64,000 nucleotides of DNA from Rhodobacterales bacterium HKCCE3408 (GTDB lineage Bacteria > Pseudomonadota > Alphaproteobacteria > Rhodobacterales > Rhodobacteraceae), in assembly GCA_015689705.1 (NCBI GenBank), contig WVSN01000003.1, forward strand, positions 62,001-126,000, in the 5' to 3' direction. Below, in pieces: positions 18,423-25,737 of the stretch; position 1 is the first letter of the stretch; each line of letters starts with the position of its first letter. The notes under the pieces are model-generated. The model saw nothing but the letters and a program-made list of their open reading frames with translations, ran no database searches and was not told the origin of the DNA. Made by a program: the position numbers and the translations under genes.

Positions 18423-19627
18423 GACGCGTCGTCATCACCGGCATGGGCACGATCAACGCGCTCGGCCGCGACGTGCCGGCCACGCTCGAGGCCATGCGCG
18501 AAGGCCGCTGCGGCATCGGCGAGCTCGATATCCGCGACGTCGACCGGCTGAGCGTGCGCATCGGCGGGCAGGTCAAGAACTACGACCCCGAAGAGCTGTT
18601 CAACCGCCAGCAGATCGCGCTCTATGACCGGTTCACCCAGTTCACGCTGATCGCCGCGCAGGAGGCGATCGGCCAGTCCGGTCTGGCCTTCTCGGGCGCG
18701 CTCGCTGACCGCTCGGGCGTGATCCTCGGCACCTCGGGCGGCGGGCTGTCCACGCAGGACGAGAATTACCGCGCCGTCTACGAGGAAGGGAAGAACCGCG
18801 TCCATCCCTTCATCGTGCCGAAGCTGATGAACAATGCCGCGGCCTCCCATGTCTCGATGCAGTGGAACCTGCGCGGGCCAAGCTTCACGGTCGCCACCGC
18901 CTGCGCCTCGTCCAATCACGCGATGGGCCAGGCCTTCCAGTTCATCCGCTCCGGCCTTGCCGACGTGATGGTCACCGGCGGGTCCGAATCCATGCTGTGC
19001 TTCGGCGGCGTGAAGGCGTGGGAAGGGCTGCGCGTGATGTCCAAGGATGCCTGCCGCCCGTTCAGCGCTACCCGCAACGGCATGGTGCAGGGCGAGGGCG
19101 CGGGCGTCTTCGTCTTCGAGGAAATGGAGCGCGCCAGGGCCCGCGGCGCCGAGATCCTGGCCGAAATCGTCGGCTTCGCGATGACCTCGGACGCGGCCGA
19201 TATCGTCATGCCGTCCAAACAGGGCGCCGCCCGCGCCATCCGCGGCGCGCTGGCCGATGCCGGGCTGAACCGGGACGAGGTCGGCTATATCAATGCCCAC
19301 GGGACCGGGACGGCGGCCAACGACAAGGTCGAATGCGCTGCCGTGGCGGATGCCTTCGGGCCCCATGCAGACCGGCTGATGATCTCGTCGACGAAATCGA
19401 TGCACGGCCACCTGATCGGCGGCACCGGCGCGGTCGAGCTGCTGGCCTGCATCATGGCTCTGCGGGACGGGATCATCGCGCCGACGGTCGGCTACGAGGA
19501 ACCCGATCCCGAATGTGCGCTCGACGTCGTGCCGAACGAGGCGCGCGAAGCGAAGGTTACGGCGGTGCTGTCGAACGCCTTCGCGTTCGGCGGGCTGAAC
19601 GCCGTCCTCGCGCTTCGCGCGGCCTGA
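18419..19627 (+). CDS. Beta-ketoacyl-ACP synthase II-like (FabF family)
   Basis: The product has 402 residues with the complete catalytic triad: Cys162 in ATACASSNHAMG, His294 in INAHGTGTAANDK and His329 in STKSMHGHLIGG. It condenses malonyl-ACP with an acyl chain. It is somewhat shorter than housekeeping FabF and has a divergent N-terminal half (GELDIRDVDRLSVRIGGQVKNY), as in NodE-like and AcpXL-cluster synthases. The start overlaps the acyl carrier protein stop. It stops directly against the converging IalB gene with no spacer. A role in building a special long or modified acyl chain for LpxD is inferred from gene order. Confidence 0.9.
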   Translation: MRRVVITGMGTINALGRDVPATLEAMREGRCGIGELDIRDVDRLSVRIGGQVKNYDPEELFNRQQIALYDRFTQFTLIAAQEAIGQSGLAFSGALADRSGVILGTSGGGLSTQDENYRAVYEEGKNRVHPFIVPKLMNNAAASHVSMQWNLRGPSFTVATACASSNHAMGQAFQFIRSGLADVMVTGGSESMLCFGGVKAWEGLRVMSKDACRPFSATRNGMVQGEGAGVFVFEEMERARARGAEILAEIVGFAMTSDAADIVMPSKQGAARAIRGALADAGLNRDEVGYINAHGTGTAANDKVECAAVADAFGPHADRLMISSTKSMHGHLIGGTGAVELLACIMALRDGIIAPTVGYEEPDPECALDVVPNEAREAKVTAVLSNAFAFGGLNAVLALRAA

Positions 19628-20251
19628 TTATTCGTCGGCGGCGGCCGCTGCGGCTTCCTGCTCGGCCTGAAGCGTCGCGGTGCGCTCGGCCACGTCGTCG
19701 AAGGCCGCGGTGAAGCCCGCCAGCGACATCATCAGTTCAACCGTCTGGTCCGGCGCCTGGAACGGCACCAGCGTCACCGTGGCCTCGGCCCCGGCGCGAT
19801 AGGCGTCCAGGTTGTCCTGCGTCAGCCCGATCCGCACGAAGCAGCCGATCGGCTGGCAGAAGCGGTAGGGATAGAGCAGGGGCTCGCGCGTGCCGATCTG
19901 GATGCGCAGCGGCACCGTCAGAAGCGTGTCGAGCGGGGTGACGATGGTGGCGCCGGCCACGACCTCTCCGGCATCGGGCAGGTCGGTGAAGTTCACCTCG
20001 GCCACCGGGTTGCCGCTGCTGTCGGTCAGAAGCTGGTACATCTGGCAGAAGTCCGCCTCCATGTCCGGCACGTCGACGCACCGCACTTCCCAGTCGTCAT
20101 GGGTGGCGGCCACGAAGCTGCCGTCATCGGCGCCGGGCGCTGCGCCGGTCCCCTCGGGCACGCCGATGGCCAGGTCTTCCTGGGCCAGGGCGGGAAGGGC
20201 GGCGATAAGTCCGGCCATGGTGGCCGGGGCGAGCCATTTCGCGAAAGTCAT
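19628..20251 (-). CDS. IalB-family (invasion-associated locus B-like) periplasmic protein
   Basis: The product has 207 residues with a signal peptide ending at PALAQE (about residue 24). The conserved IalB pattern is present: DDWEVRCVDVP with Trp and Cys, CQMYQLLTD, and later RFCQPIGCFVRIGL, giving a set of cysteines for disulfides. An alanine and glutamate-rich tail closes the protein. IalB proteins occur throughout alphaproteobacteria, mostly with unknown role; only in Bartonella is one linked to host-cell entry. The start at 20251 gives the signal peptide. The stop TAA abuts the stop of the converging synthase gene. Confidence 0.88.
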   Translation of the reverse strand: MTFAKWLAPATMAGLIAALPALAQEDLAIGVPEGTGAAPGADDGSFVAATHDDWEVRCVDVPDMEADFCQMYQLLTDSSGNPVAEVNFTDLPDAGEVVAGATIVTPLDTLLTVPLRIQIGTREPLLYPYRFCQPIGCFVRIGLTQDNLDAYRAGAEATVTLVPFQAPDQTVELMMSLAGFTAAFDDVAERTATLQAEQEAAAAAADE

Positions 20252-20377
20252 GCTGCTGTCGTCCTCAGGTCTTGGTGCGGCCGCAGGTCCGCGGTCTCGT
20301 GCCGCGTGGCTAACACGCGCGCCCGGCGGTGTCAGCGCCAAAACCGCCACCCCCCGCCAGGTGCCTTGAGGACAAAA

Positions 20378-20408
20378 AAGAAAAGGGCCCGAGCGAGGCC
20401 CTTTTCTT
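20378..20408. terminator. Bidirectional Rho-independent terminator
   Basis: AAGAAAAGGGCC at 20378-20389 pairs perfectly with GGCCCTTTTCTT at 20397-20408 around a seven-base loop. Six A lie just before it and a run of seven T follows at 20411-20417, so it can act on either strand. No annotated gene obviously ends here, because the IalB gene begins 127 bases to the left. That implies an unannotated transcript or an attenuated leader. Confidence 0.8.
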
Positions 20409-20522
20409 GATTTTTTTCTTCTCTCCCTGTCGGACTGGCCGACGTTCTGACGGGACGCTATGTCAGCGGAAGGCGTGCGTCAACAGGCTTGTTAAGGACT
20501 TCTCCACAACTTGATCGGGCAA

Positions 20523-20605
20523 GAAAAAAGCCGCGCCAGAGCGGCGCGGCCAGTTGACAGGGAGGAAGATGTACCGCCCAAGGGAGGACGGACGGTACGA
20601 GACCT
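20523..20605 (-). ncRNA. Predicted trans-acting small RNA A with two anti-Shine-Dalgarno motifs
   Basis: Read on the minus strand, a 5' hairpin is formed by GTACCG arms (20593-20598 and 20571-20576). Its loop displays CCTCCCT (20581-20587). A single-stranded link with CCTCCCTGT (20557-20565) follows, then a perfect terminator stem (20543-20550 with 20530-20537) and six T (20524-20529). Both C/U-rich motifs are complementary to Shine-Dalgarno sequences. The same core and layout recur at 43272-43350. The 3' end is firm; the 5' end and promoter are guesses. This is the design of Hfq-dependent repressors of translation, but no known family is claimed. Confidence 0.6.
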
Positions 20606-20683
20606 TAATGGCATCGAATAGTTAACAATGTATGCTCATTAGGTGGCATTATTTGGGCATTTGGGCCGGCGGAGAAACGGGAC

Positions 20684-22252
20684 ATGAGCGAAGGTACGTG
20701 GCGTGAGGACGCCGTTTTCATCGGCGGCGGCGGTGCGGATTACGCGGTGCCGCAATACATGCGCCTCGGCTATGCCAACCGGCACGGGCTCGTGGCCGGC
20801 GCGACCGGCACCGGCAAGACCGTCACGCTCCAGATCCTGGCCGAGCAATTCTCCGCCCATGGCGTGCCGGTGGTCCTGTCCGACGTGAAGGGCGATCTCT
20901 CGGGTCTCGGCGCGGCCGGCTCGCCCGACTTCAAGCTGCACGGCGCCTTCACCAGCCGGGCCGAGAAGATCGGCTTCACCGACTACGCCTATGCCGACTT
21001 CCCGGTGACGTTCTGGGACATCTACGGCCGTCAGGGTCATCCGGTCCGCTGCACGGTGACCGAGATGGGGCCGCTTCTGCTGTCGCGGCTTCTGGAGCTG
21101 TCCGAGGCGCAGGAGGGCGTGCTGAACATCGCCTTCCGCATCGCCGACGAGGAGGGCATGGCGCTGCTCGATCTCAAGGACCTGCAATCGCTGCTCGTCT
21201 GGCTTGGCGAGAACCGCGACGCGGTGGGGCTGCGCTACGGCAACATCGCCCCGGCCAGCGTCGGCGCGATCCAGCGCCGTCTGCTGGTGCTCGAGAACGA
21301 GGGCGGGGCGGGTCTGTTCGGCGAACCCGCGCTCGAGCTGTCGGACCTGATGCTGACCGACGATGCCGGCCGCGGGCGGATCAACATCCTCGCCGCGGAC
21401 GAGCTTATGCAGGCGCCGCGGCTCTACGCGACCTTCCTTCTGTGGCTCCTGTCGGAACTGTTCGAGACGCTGCCCGAGGTTGGCGACCCGGAGAAGCCGA
21501 AGCTCGTCTTCTTCTTCGACGAGGCCCACCTGCTGTTCGACGACGCCCCGAAGGCGCTGGTCGACAAGGTGGAGCAGGTGGCCCGCCTCATCCGCTCCAA
21601 GGGCGTCGGCGTCTTCTTCGTCACGCAGAACCCGGCCGACGTGCCCGACGACGTGCTCGGCCAGCTCGGCAACCGGGTCCAGCACGCGCTCCGCGCCTTC
21701 ACCGCGAAGGATCAGCAGGAGCTGCGGCGGGCGGCGCAGAACTATCGCGAGAACCCGGATTTCGACATCGAGGACGCGATCCGCGAGGTCGGCACCGGCG
21801 AGGCCGTGACCTCGATGCTCGAGGAGAAGGGCGTGCCCGGCATCGCGCAGCGCACACTGATCCGCCCGCCTTCGTCTCAGCTCGGGCCCGTCTCGGCGGG
21901 GATGCGCGCGGCGCTGATCGCCGGATCGCCCGTCGCGGGTAAGTACGAGGCCGCGATCGACCGCGAAAGCGCCTTCGAGATCCTTGCGAAGAAAGCCGAA
22001 GACGCCGCGCGCGAGGCCGAGGAGGCCGAGGCCGCCGCGCAGAAGGCCGAAGAGGAAGAGCGCGAGTTCAAGGCCGCGCGCCGCTATTCCGGCGGGCGCG
22101 ACAGCAGCCGGTCGGACGCGCCGCGCAAGCGCTCCTCGCGCTCGGACTCGGTCGGCGAGGCCTTCGCGAAAAGCCTCGCCCGGCAGCTCGGCACCCAGAC
22201 CGGCCGTGCGGTCGTCCGCGGGGTGCTCGGCGGGCTGTTCCGGGGGCGGTGA
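20684..22252 (+). CDS. HerA/DUF853-family P-loop ATPase (YjgR-like)
   Basis: The product has 522 residues. Walker A is GATGTGKT at residues 39-46, and Walker B is [12 protein letters not shown] near 273-284. The arginine and sensor regions read [30 protein letters not shown]. This matches the DUF853/YjgR branch of HerA-type hexameric ATPases, whose cellular role is not established. A long Ala/Glu/Lys-rich coiled-coil stretch covers about 425-465 and is followed by a basic, Ser/Arg-rich linker and a short C-terminal domain. No NurA nuclease gene accompanies it, so a DNA-end processing role is not supported here. Confidence 0.9.
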   Translation: MSEGTWREDAVFIGGGGADYAVPQYMRLGYANRHGLVAGATGTGKTVTLQILAEQFSAHGVPVVLSDVKGDLSGLGAAGSPDFKLHGAFTSRAEKIGFTDYAYADFPVTFWDIYGRQGHPVRCTVTEMGPLLLSRLLELSEAQEGVLNIAFRIADEEGMALLDLKDLQSLLVWLGENRDAVGLRYGNIAPASVGAIQRRLLVLENEGGAGLFGEPALELSDLMLTDDAGRGRINILAADELMQAPRLYATFLLWLLSELFETLPEVGDPEKPKLVFFFDEAHLLFDDAPKALVDKVEQVARLIRSKGVGVFFVTQNPADVPDDVLGQLGNRVQHALRAFTAKDQQELRRAAQNYRENPDFDIEDAIREVGTGEAVTSMLEEKGVPGIAQRTLIRPPSSQLGPVSAGMRAALIAGSPVAGKYEAAIDRESAFEILAKKAEDAAREAEEAEAAAQKAEEEEREFKAARRYSGGRDSSRSDAPRKRSSRSDSVGEAFAKSLARQLGTQTGRAVVRGVLGGLFRGR

Positions 22253-22269
22253 GCCGCGCGGGCTGAGAA

Positions 22270-22325
22270 ATTCATTTTTGAATGGCAGACGGCCTTTTTC
22301 GGGCCTGAGCAATTCATATCTGAAT
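22270..22325. promoter_or_regulatory. Twin ATTCA-N4-TGAAT dyads upstream of ccmF
   Basis: Two palindromes, ATTCA-TTTT-TGAAT at 22270-22283 and ATTCA-TATC-TGAAT at 22312-22325, lie in the 143-base gap before ccmF. Their flanks also match, so they are near-direct repeats over about 22 bases. Centre-to-centre distance is 42 bases, four helical turns. Between them is a short GGCC-TTTTTCG-GGCC hairpin that may end the preceding transcript. The layout suggests a pair of operators for a dimeric regulator that I cannot name. Confidence 0.55.
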
Positions 22326-22395
22326 AGCTTAACGAAAGGTGACGGGGCGATCGGACGCACTGGACGCTGCCGTCGACAGGGATAGACTGCGCCCC

Positions 22396-24366
22396 ATGAT
22401 CGTAGAACTCGGACATTTCGCGCTGATCCTCGCCTTCATGGTGGCGATCTTCCAGGCCATCGTTCCCATGGTCGGCGCGGCGAAGAACTGGCCCGGCTGG
22501 ATGGCCGCCGCCGTCCCCGCCGCCAGCGCGCAGTTCGCCCTTGTCTGCATCAGTTTCGCGGCGCTCACCTACGCCTTCGTGACCTCGGATTTCTCGGTCT
22601 CGCTGGTTGTGCAGAACTCGCACACGCTGAAGCCGCTGCTCTACAAGATCTCCGGCGTCTGGGGAAACCACGAGGGGTCGCTCCTGCTCTGGGTCCTGAT
22701 CCTGACGCTGTTCGGGGCCACCGCGGCGTGGTTCGGAGGTGGACTGCCGCCGCGCCTGAAGGCCCGTGTTCTTGCCGTGCAAGCCACTGTCGGCGCGGCC
22801 TTTTTCGCCTTCATCCTGTTTACCTCGAACCCGTTCCTGCGGCTCGATTTCGTGCCCTTCGACGGGCGCGACCTGAACCCGCTTCTGCAGGATCCGGGCC
22901 TCGCCTTCCACCCGCCGTTCCTCTACCTCGGCTATGTCGGCCTCAGCATGGCCTTCTCCTTCGCCGTCGCCGCGCTGATCGAGGGCCGCGTCGACGCCGC
23001 CTGGGGCCGGTGGGTCCGGCCCTGGACGCTGGCCGCCTGGATCTTCCTGACCATCGGTATCGCGCTCGGCTCGTGGTGGGCCTATTACGAGCTTGGTTGG
23101 GGCGGCTTCTGGTTCTGGGACCCGGTCGAGAACGCCTCGTTCATGCCGTGGCTCATTGCCGCCGCGCTGCTGCACTCGGCCATCGTGGTCGAGAAGCGCG
23201 AGGCTCTGAAATCCTGGACGATCCTGCTCGCGATCCTCGCCTTCGGCTTCTCGCTCATCGGCACGTTCATCGTCCGCTCCGGCGTCCTGACAAGCGTCCA
23301 CGCCTTCGCCAATGACCCCGAGCGCGGCATCTTCATCCTCGCCATTCTCGCGGTCTTCATGGGCGGGGCGCTCGCGCTCTACGCCCTGCGGGCACATGCG
23401 CTCGAGGCCAAGGGTGTCTTCGGGATGGTCAGCCGGGAATCGGGGCTGGTGCTCAACAACCTGATCCTCGCCGTCTCCGCGCTCGTCGTCTTCGTCGGGA
23501 CGATCTGGCCGCTGGTGGCCGAGCTGCTGTGGGATCGCACGCTGTCGGTCGGCCCGCCCTTCTTCAACGCCTCCTTCGCGCCCTTCGTCATCGCGCTGGC
23601 GATCGCGCTGCCCTTCGGTGCGATGCTGTCCTGGAAGCGGGCGAAGCTCGGCCGGGTGGTGCGCGCGCTGGTCCCGGCGGCGGTCTTCGGGCTGGCGGTT
23701 CTGATCCTGGCCTACGCGGTCTTCACCGGACAATCGGCGCTCGGCCCGGTGATGATGGCGCTGGCCGGCTGGCTCGTCGCCGGCGCGGCCGTCGATCTCT
23801 GGGCGCGGACGGGACGCGGCGGGCTCGGTGCCCGGTTCGGCCGGCTGACCCGGCTGCCCACCGCCGACTGGGGCAAGTCCGTCGCCCATGCCGGCGTCGG
23901 CATCACCATGTTCGGGATCGCCGCGCTGACCACCTATCAGACCGAGGATATCCGCGTCGCGCAGGAGGGCGTGCCCTACACGGTCGGCCCCTACGAGATC
24001 ACGCTGATGGATGTCACACGCGGCGAAGGACCGAACTACCTGCGGACCATGGCCGAAGTCCACGTGACCCGCGACGGCGCCGAGGTCGCCGTGCTGCATC
24101 CCGAACGGCGCTTCTACCCGGTCGCGCAGATGCCGACGACCGAGGCGGCGATCGAGAACGGCATCCTGCGCGATCTCTACGTCGTCATCGGCGATCCGCA
24201 GGACAATGGCGGCTGGACGCTCCGGGTCTGGATCAAGCCCTTCGCCAACTGGATCTGGGGCGGGGCGATCATCATGGCGCTTGGCGGTCTCCTGTCGCTC
24301 GGTGACCGGCGCTACCGTGTCGCGGCCGGCGCGGCCCGGAGCGGAGCCGGGGTGCCGGCGGAATGA
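22396..24366 (+). CDS. ccmF: Cytochrome c-type biogenesis protein CcmF
   Basis: The product has 656 residues and about fifteen membrane segments. It is the core of the haem lyase complex that attaches haem to apocytochromes c in the periplasm. The WWD domain is seen as GWGGFWFWDPVENAS near residues 234-248, and conserved periplasmic His residues lie nearby, for example in NNHEG-like GVWGNHEGSLLLW. The ATG at 22396 was chosen because it starts the first membrane segment (MIVELGHFALILAF). ccmH follows with an ATGA overlap, but ccmE and ccmI are not beside it here. Confidence 0.96.
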   Translation: MIVELGHFALILAFMVAIFQAIVPMVGAAKNWPGWMAAAVPAASAQFALVCISFAALTYAFVTSDFSVSLVVQNSHTLKPLLYKISGVWGNHEGSLLLWVLILTLFGATAAWFGGGLPPRLKARVLAVQATVGAAFFAFILFTSNPFLRLDFVPFDGRDLNPLLQDPGLAFHPPFLYLGYVGLSMAFSFAVAALIEGRVDAAWGRWVRPWTLAAWIFLTIGIALGSWWAYYELGWGGFWFWDPVENASFMPWLIAAALLHSAIVVEKREALKSWTILLAILAFGFSLIGTFIVRSGVLTSVHAFANDPERGIFILAILAVFMGGALALYALRAHALEAKGVFGMVSRESGLVLNNLILAVSALVVFVGTIWPLVAELLWDRTLSVGPPFFNASFAPFVIALAIALPFGAMLSWKRAKLGRVVRALVPAAVFGLAVLILAYAVFTGQSALGPVMMALAGWLVAGAAVDLWARTGRGGLGARFGRLTRLPTADWGKSVAHAGVGITMFGIAALTTYQTEDIRVAQEGVPYTVGPYEITLMDVTRGEGPNYLRTMAEVHVTRDGAEVAVLHPERRFYPVAQMPTTEAAIENGILRDLYVVIGDPQDNGGWTLRVWIKPFANWIWGGAIIMALGGLLSLGDRRYRVAAGAARSGAGVPAE

Positions 24367-24815
24367 GGCGGCTCGCGCTCGCGCTCTTTCTTCTGGCCGC
24401 GCTGCCGGCCTTCGCCGTGCAGCCTGACGAGATGCTCGACGATCCGGCGCTCGAGGCGCGGGCGCGCGACATCTCCGGCGGCCTTCGCTGTCTCGTCTGC
24501 CGCAACGAATCCATCGACGAGTCGAACGCCGAGCTCGCCCGCGACCTGCGGCTGCTGGTGCGCGAGCGGATCATGGAGGGCGACAGCGATGCCGAGGTCG
24601 TCGCCTATATCGTCGACCGCTATGGCGAATACGTCCTGCTCAACCCGCCCGCGCGCGGCTCGACCTGGATCCTCTGGCTCGCCGGCCCGGCCCTGGCGCT
24701 GGTCGGCGCGGGTGTCGCCGTGGCCTTCATCCGGCGCCGGGCGCAGGCGGGCGAGACCGCCGATGATCTCAGCGCAGCCGAAGCCGCGCGGCTCGAGGAA
24801 CTGATGCGCGACTGA
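24363..24815 (+). CDS. ccmH: Cytochrome c-type biogenesis protein CcmH
   Basis: The product has 150 residues: a signal/anchor sequence at the N-terminus, a periplasmic domain, and one membrane helix at about 100-122 (WILWLAGPALALVGAGVAVA). The redox motif LRCLVCRNES holds Cys43 and Cys46, which keep the CxxCH site of apocytochrome c reduced before haem ligation. The short single-domain form matches the alphaproteobacterial CycL type rather than the long fused CcmH of Escherichia coli. It is translated with ccmF through an ATGA overlap. Confidence 0.95.
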   Translation: MRRLALALFLLAALPAFAVQPDEMLDDPALEARARDISGGLRCLVCRNESIDESNAELARDLRLLVRERIMEGDSDAEVVAYIVDRYGEYVLLNPPARGSTWILWLAGPALALVGAGVAVAFIRRRAQAGETADDLSAAEAARLEELMRD

Positions 24816-24888
24816 CGCCGCGTTTCGGCTTCCAACACGGGCCGCGCCCGCCTATCGTGCCGCCCGGACACAAGGGCCGGAGGCGAGG

Positions 24889-25665
24889 ATGGACTACGAA
24901 ACGATCACGCTCGAGGAAGAGGGCGGCGTCGCCATCATCACGCTGCGCCGGCCCGAGGTGATGAACGCGCTCAACACCCAGATGCGGGCCGAGATCACCC
25001 ACGCGGTGAACGATGCCGGGGGCCGGGCCCGCGTCGTCGTGCTGACCGGCGAGGGCCGCGCCTTCTGCTCGGGGCAGGACCTGGGCGACCGGGCCAATGT
25101 CGGCGACATCAATCTGGAGCGCACGCTACGCGACGAATACGTGCCGATGCTGATGGCGATCGTGGACTGCCCGGTCCCGACCATCGCGGCGGTCAACGGG
25201 ACCGCGGCCGGGGCGGGCGCGAACCTGGCGCTGGCCGCCGATGTCGTCATCGCCTGCGACAGCGCGAGCTTCATCCAGGCCTTCACCCGGATCGGCCTCA
25301 TCCCCGATGCCGGCGGCACCTGGGTCCTGCCGCGCGCGATGGGCATGGCGAAGGCGATGGGCGCGGCGCTCTTCGCCGACAAGATAAGCGCCAAACAGGC
25401 CAGCGACTGGGGCATGATCTGGGAAGCCGTGCCGGATGCGGAATTCGCCGCTCACTGGCGCGGCCGGGCCGAGCATCTCGCGAAGGGGCCCACGGCGGCC
25501 TATGCGCGGGTGAAGACGGCGATCCGCGAAAGCTACGCCAACGGGCTTGAGGCGCAGTTGGCCGAGGAAGGTCGTCTGCAGGGCGAATGCGGCCGGACAC
25601 GCGATTTCAAGGAAGGCGTGATGGCCTTCCTCGAGAAGCGGCCCGCGGTGTTCGAGGGACGGTAG
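24889..25665 (+). CDS. paaG: Enoyl-CoA hydratase/isomerase, PaaG-like
   Basis: The product has 258 residues of the crotonase fold. The oxyanion-hole segments are FCSGQDLGDR and NGTAAGAGANLALAADVVIA. The acidic residue expected for PaaG (1,2-epoxyphenylacetyl-CoA isomerase) is in FTRIGLIPDAGGTWVLPRA. The ASDWGMIWEAVPD stretch is strongly PaaG-like. No other phenylacetate genes are nearby, so the exact substrate is uncertain; an ordinary enoyl-CoA hydratase is the alternative. The start at 24889 follows GGAGGCGAGG. The gene ends inside the first arm of a repeat element at 25665. Confidence 0.82.
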   Translation: MDYETITLEEEGGVAIITLRRPEVMNALNTQMRAEITHAVNDAGGRARVVVLTGEGRAFCSGQDLGDRANVGDINLERTLRDEYVPMLMAIVDCPVPTIAAVNGTAAGAGANLALAADVVIACDSASFIQAFTRIGLIPDAGGTWVLPRAMGMAKAMGAALFADKISAKQASDWGMIWEAVPDAEFAAHWRGRAEHLAKGPTAAYARVKTAIRESYANGLEAQLAEEGRLQGECGRTRDFKEGVMAFLEKRPAVFEGR

Positions 25666-25720
25666 GGGGGCGCTGCCCCCCGCCTGCGGCTCCCCCCGGA
25701 GGTATTTGGGGAAGCAAAGA
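25665..25720. repeat. Convergent-junction repeat element, copy 1
   Basis: A seven-base G/C hairpin (25665-25671 with 25675-25681, loop GCT) is followed by the conserved tail CCCCCGGAGGTATTT-GGGGAAGCAAAG ending near 25718. The hairpin starts at the last base of the PaaG-like gene, and livM converges 18 bases beyond the element. The same tail occurs at 39033-39077 and in a variant form at 47931-47992. It probably serves as a shared transcription terminator and is repeated across the genome. Confidence 0.75.
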
Positions 25721-25737
25721 CGGGGACGGCGGCGCGC

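Larger units (their letters stand above)
20252..20683. other. 432-base intergenic region with two terminators and a predicted small RNA
   Basis: No conventional gene is seen here. From left to right it holds the IalB leader, a bidirectional terminator (20378-20408), a copy of the motif CTCCCTGTC-ACTGGCC on the plus strand (about 20415-20440), a stretch without clear signals, and a minus-strand terminator with the predicted small RNA (20523-20605). The A+T-rich region 20605-20660 may hold its promoter and that of the HerA-like gene. A reading frame of 18 codons at 20569-20625 has a ribosome binding site but is judged accidental. Confidence 0.6.

Noticed and set aside
20569..20625. Plus-strand reading frame of 18 codons preceded by GGGAGGAAG
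   Set aside because: The binding site is too close to the ATG, and the same GGGAGG motif at 43312-43317 sits one base from an ATG. The motif is better explained as the complement of the anti-Shine-Dalgarno core on the other strand.
20605..20640. CtrA box near TTAATGG...GTTAAC upstream of small RNA A
   Set aside because: The half-sites are 13 bases apart instead of 7.
20684..22252. HerA-NurA type DNA end-processing or anti-phage system
   Set aside because: The ATPase is of the DUF853/YjgR type and no nuclease or other defence gene lies beside it; neighbours are cytochrome biogenesis genes.
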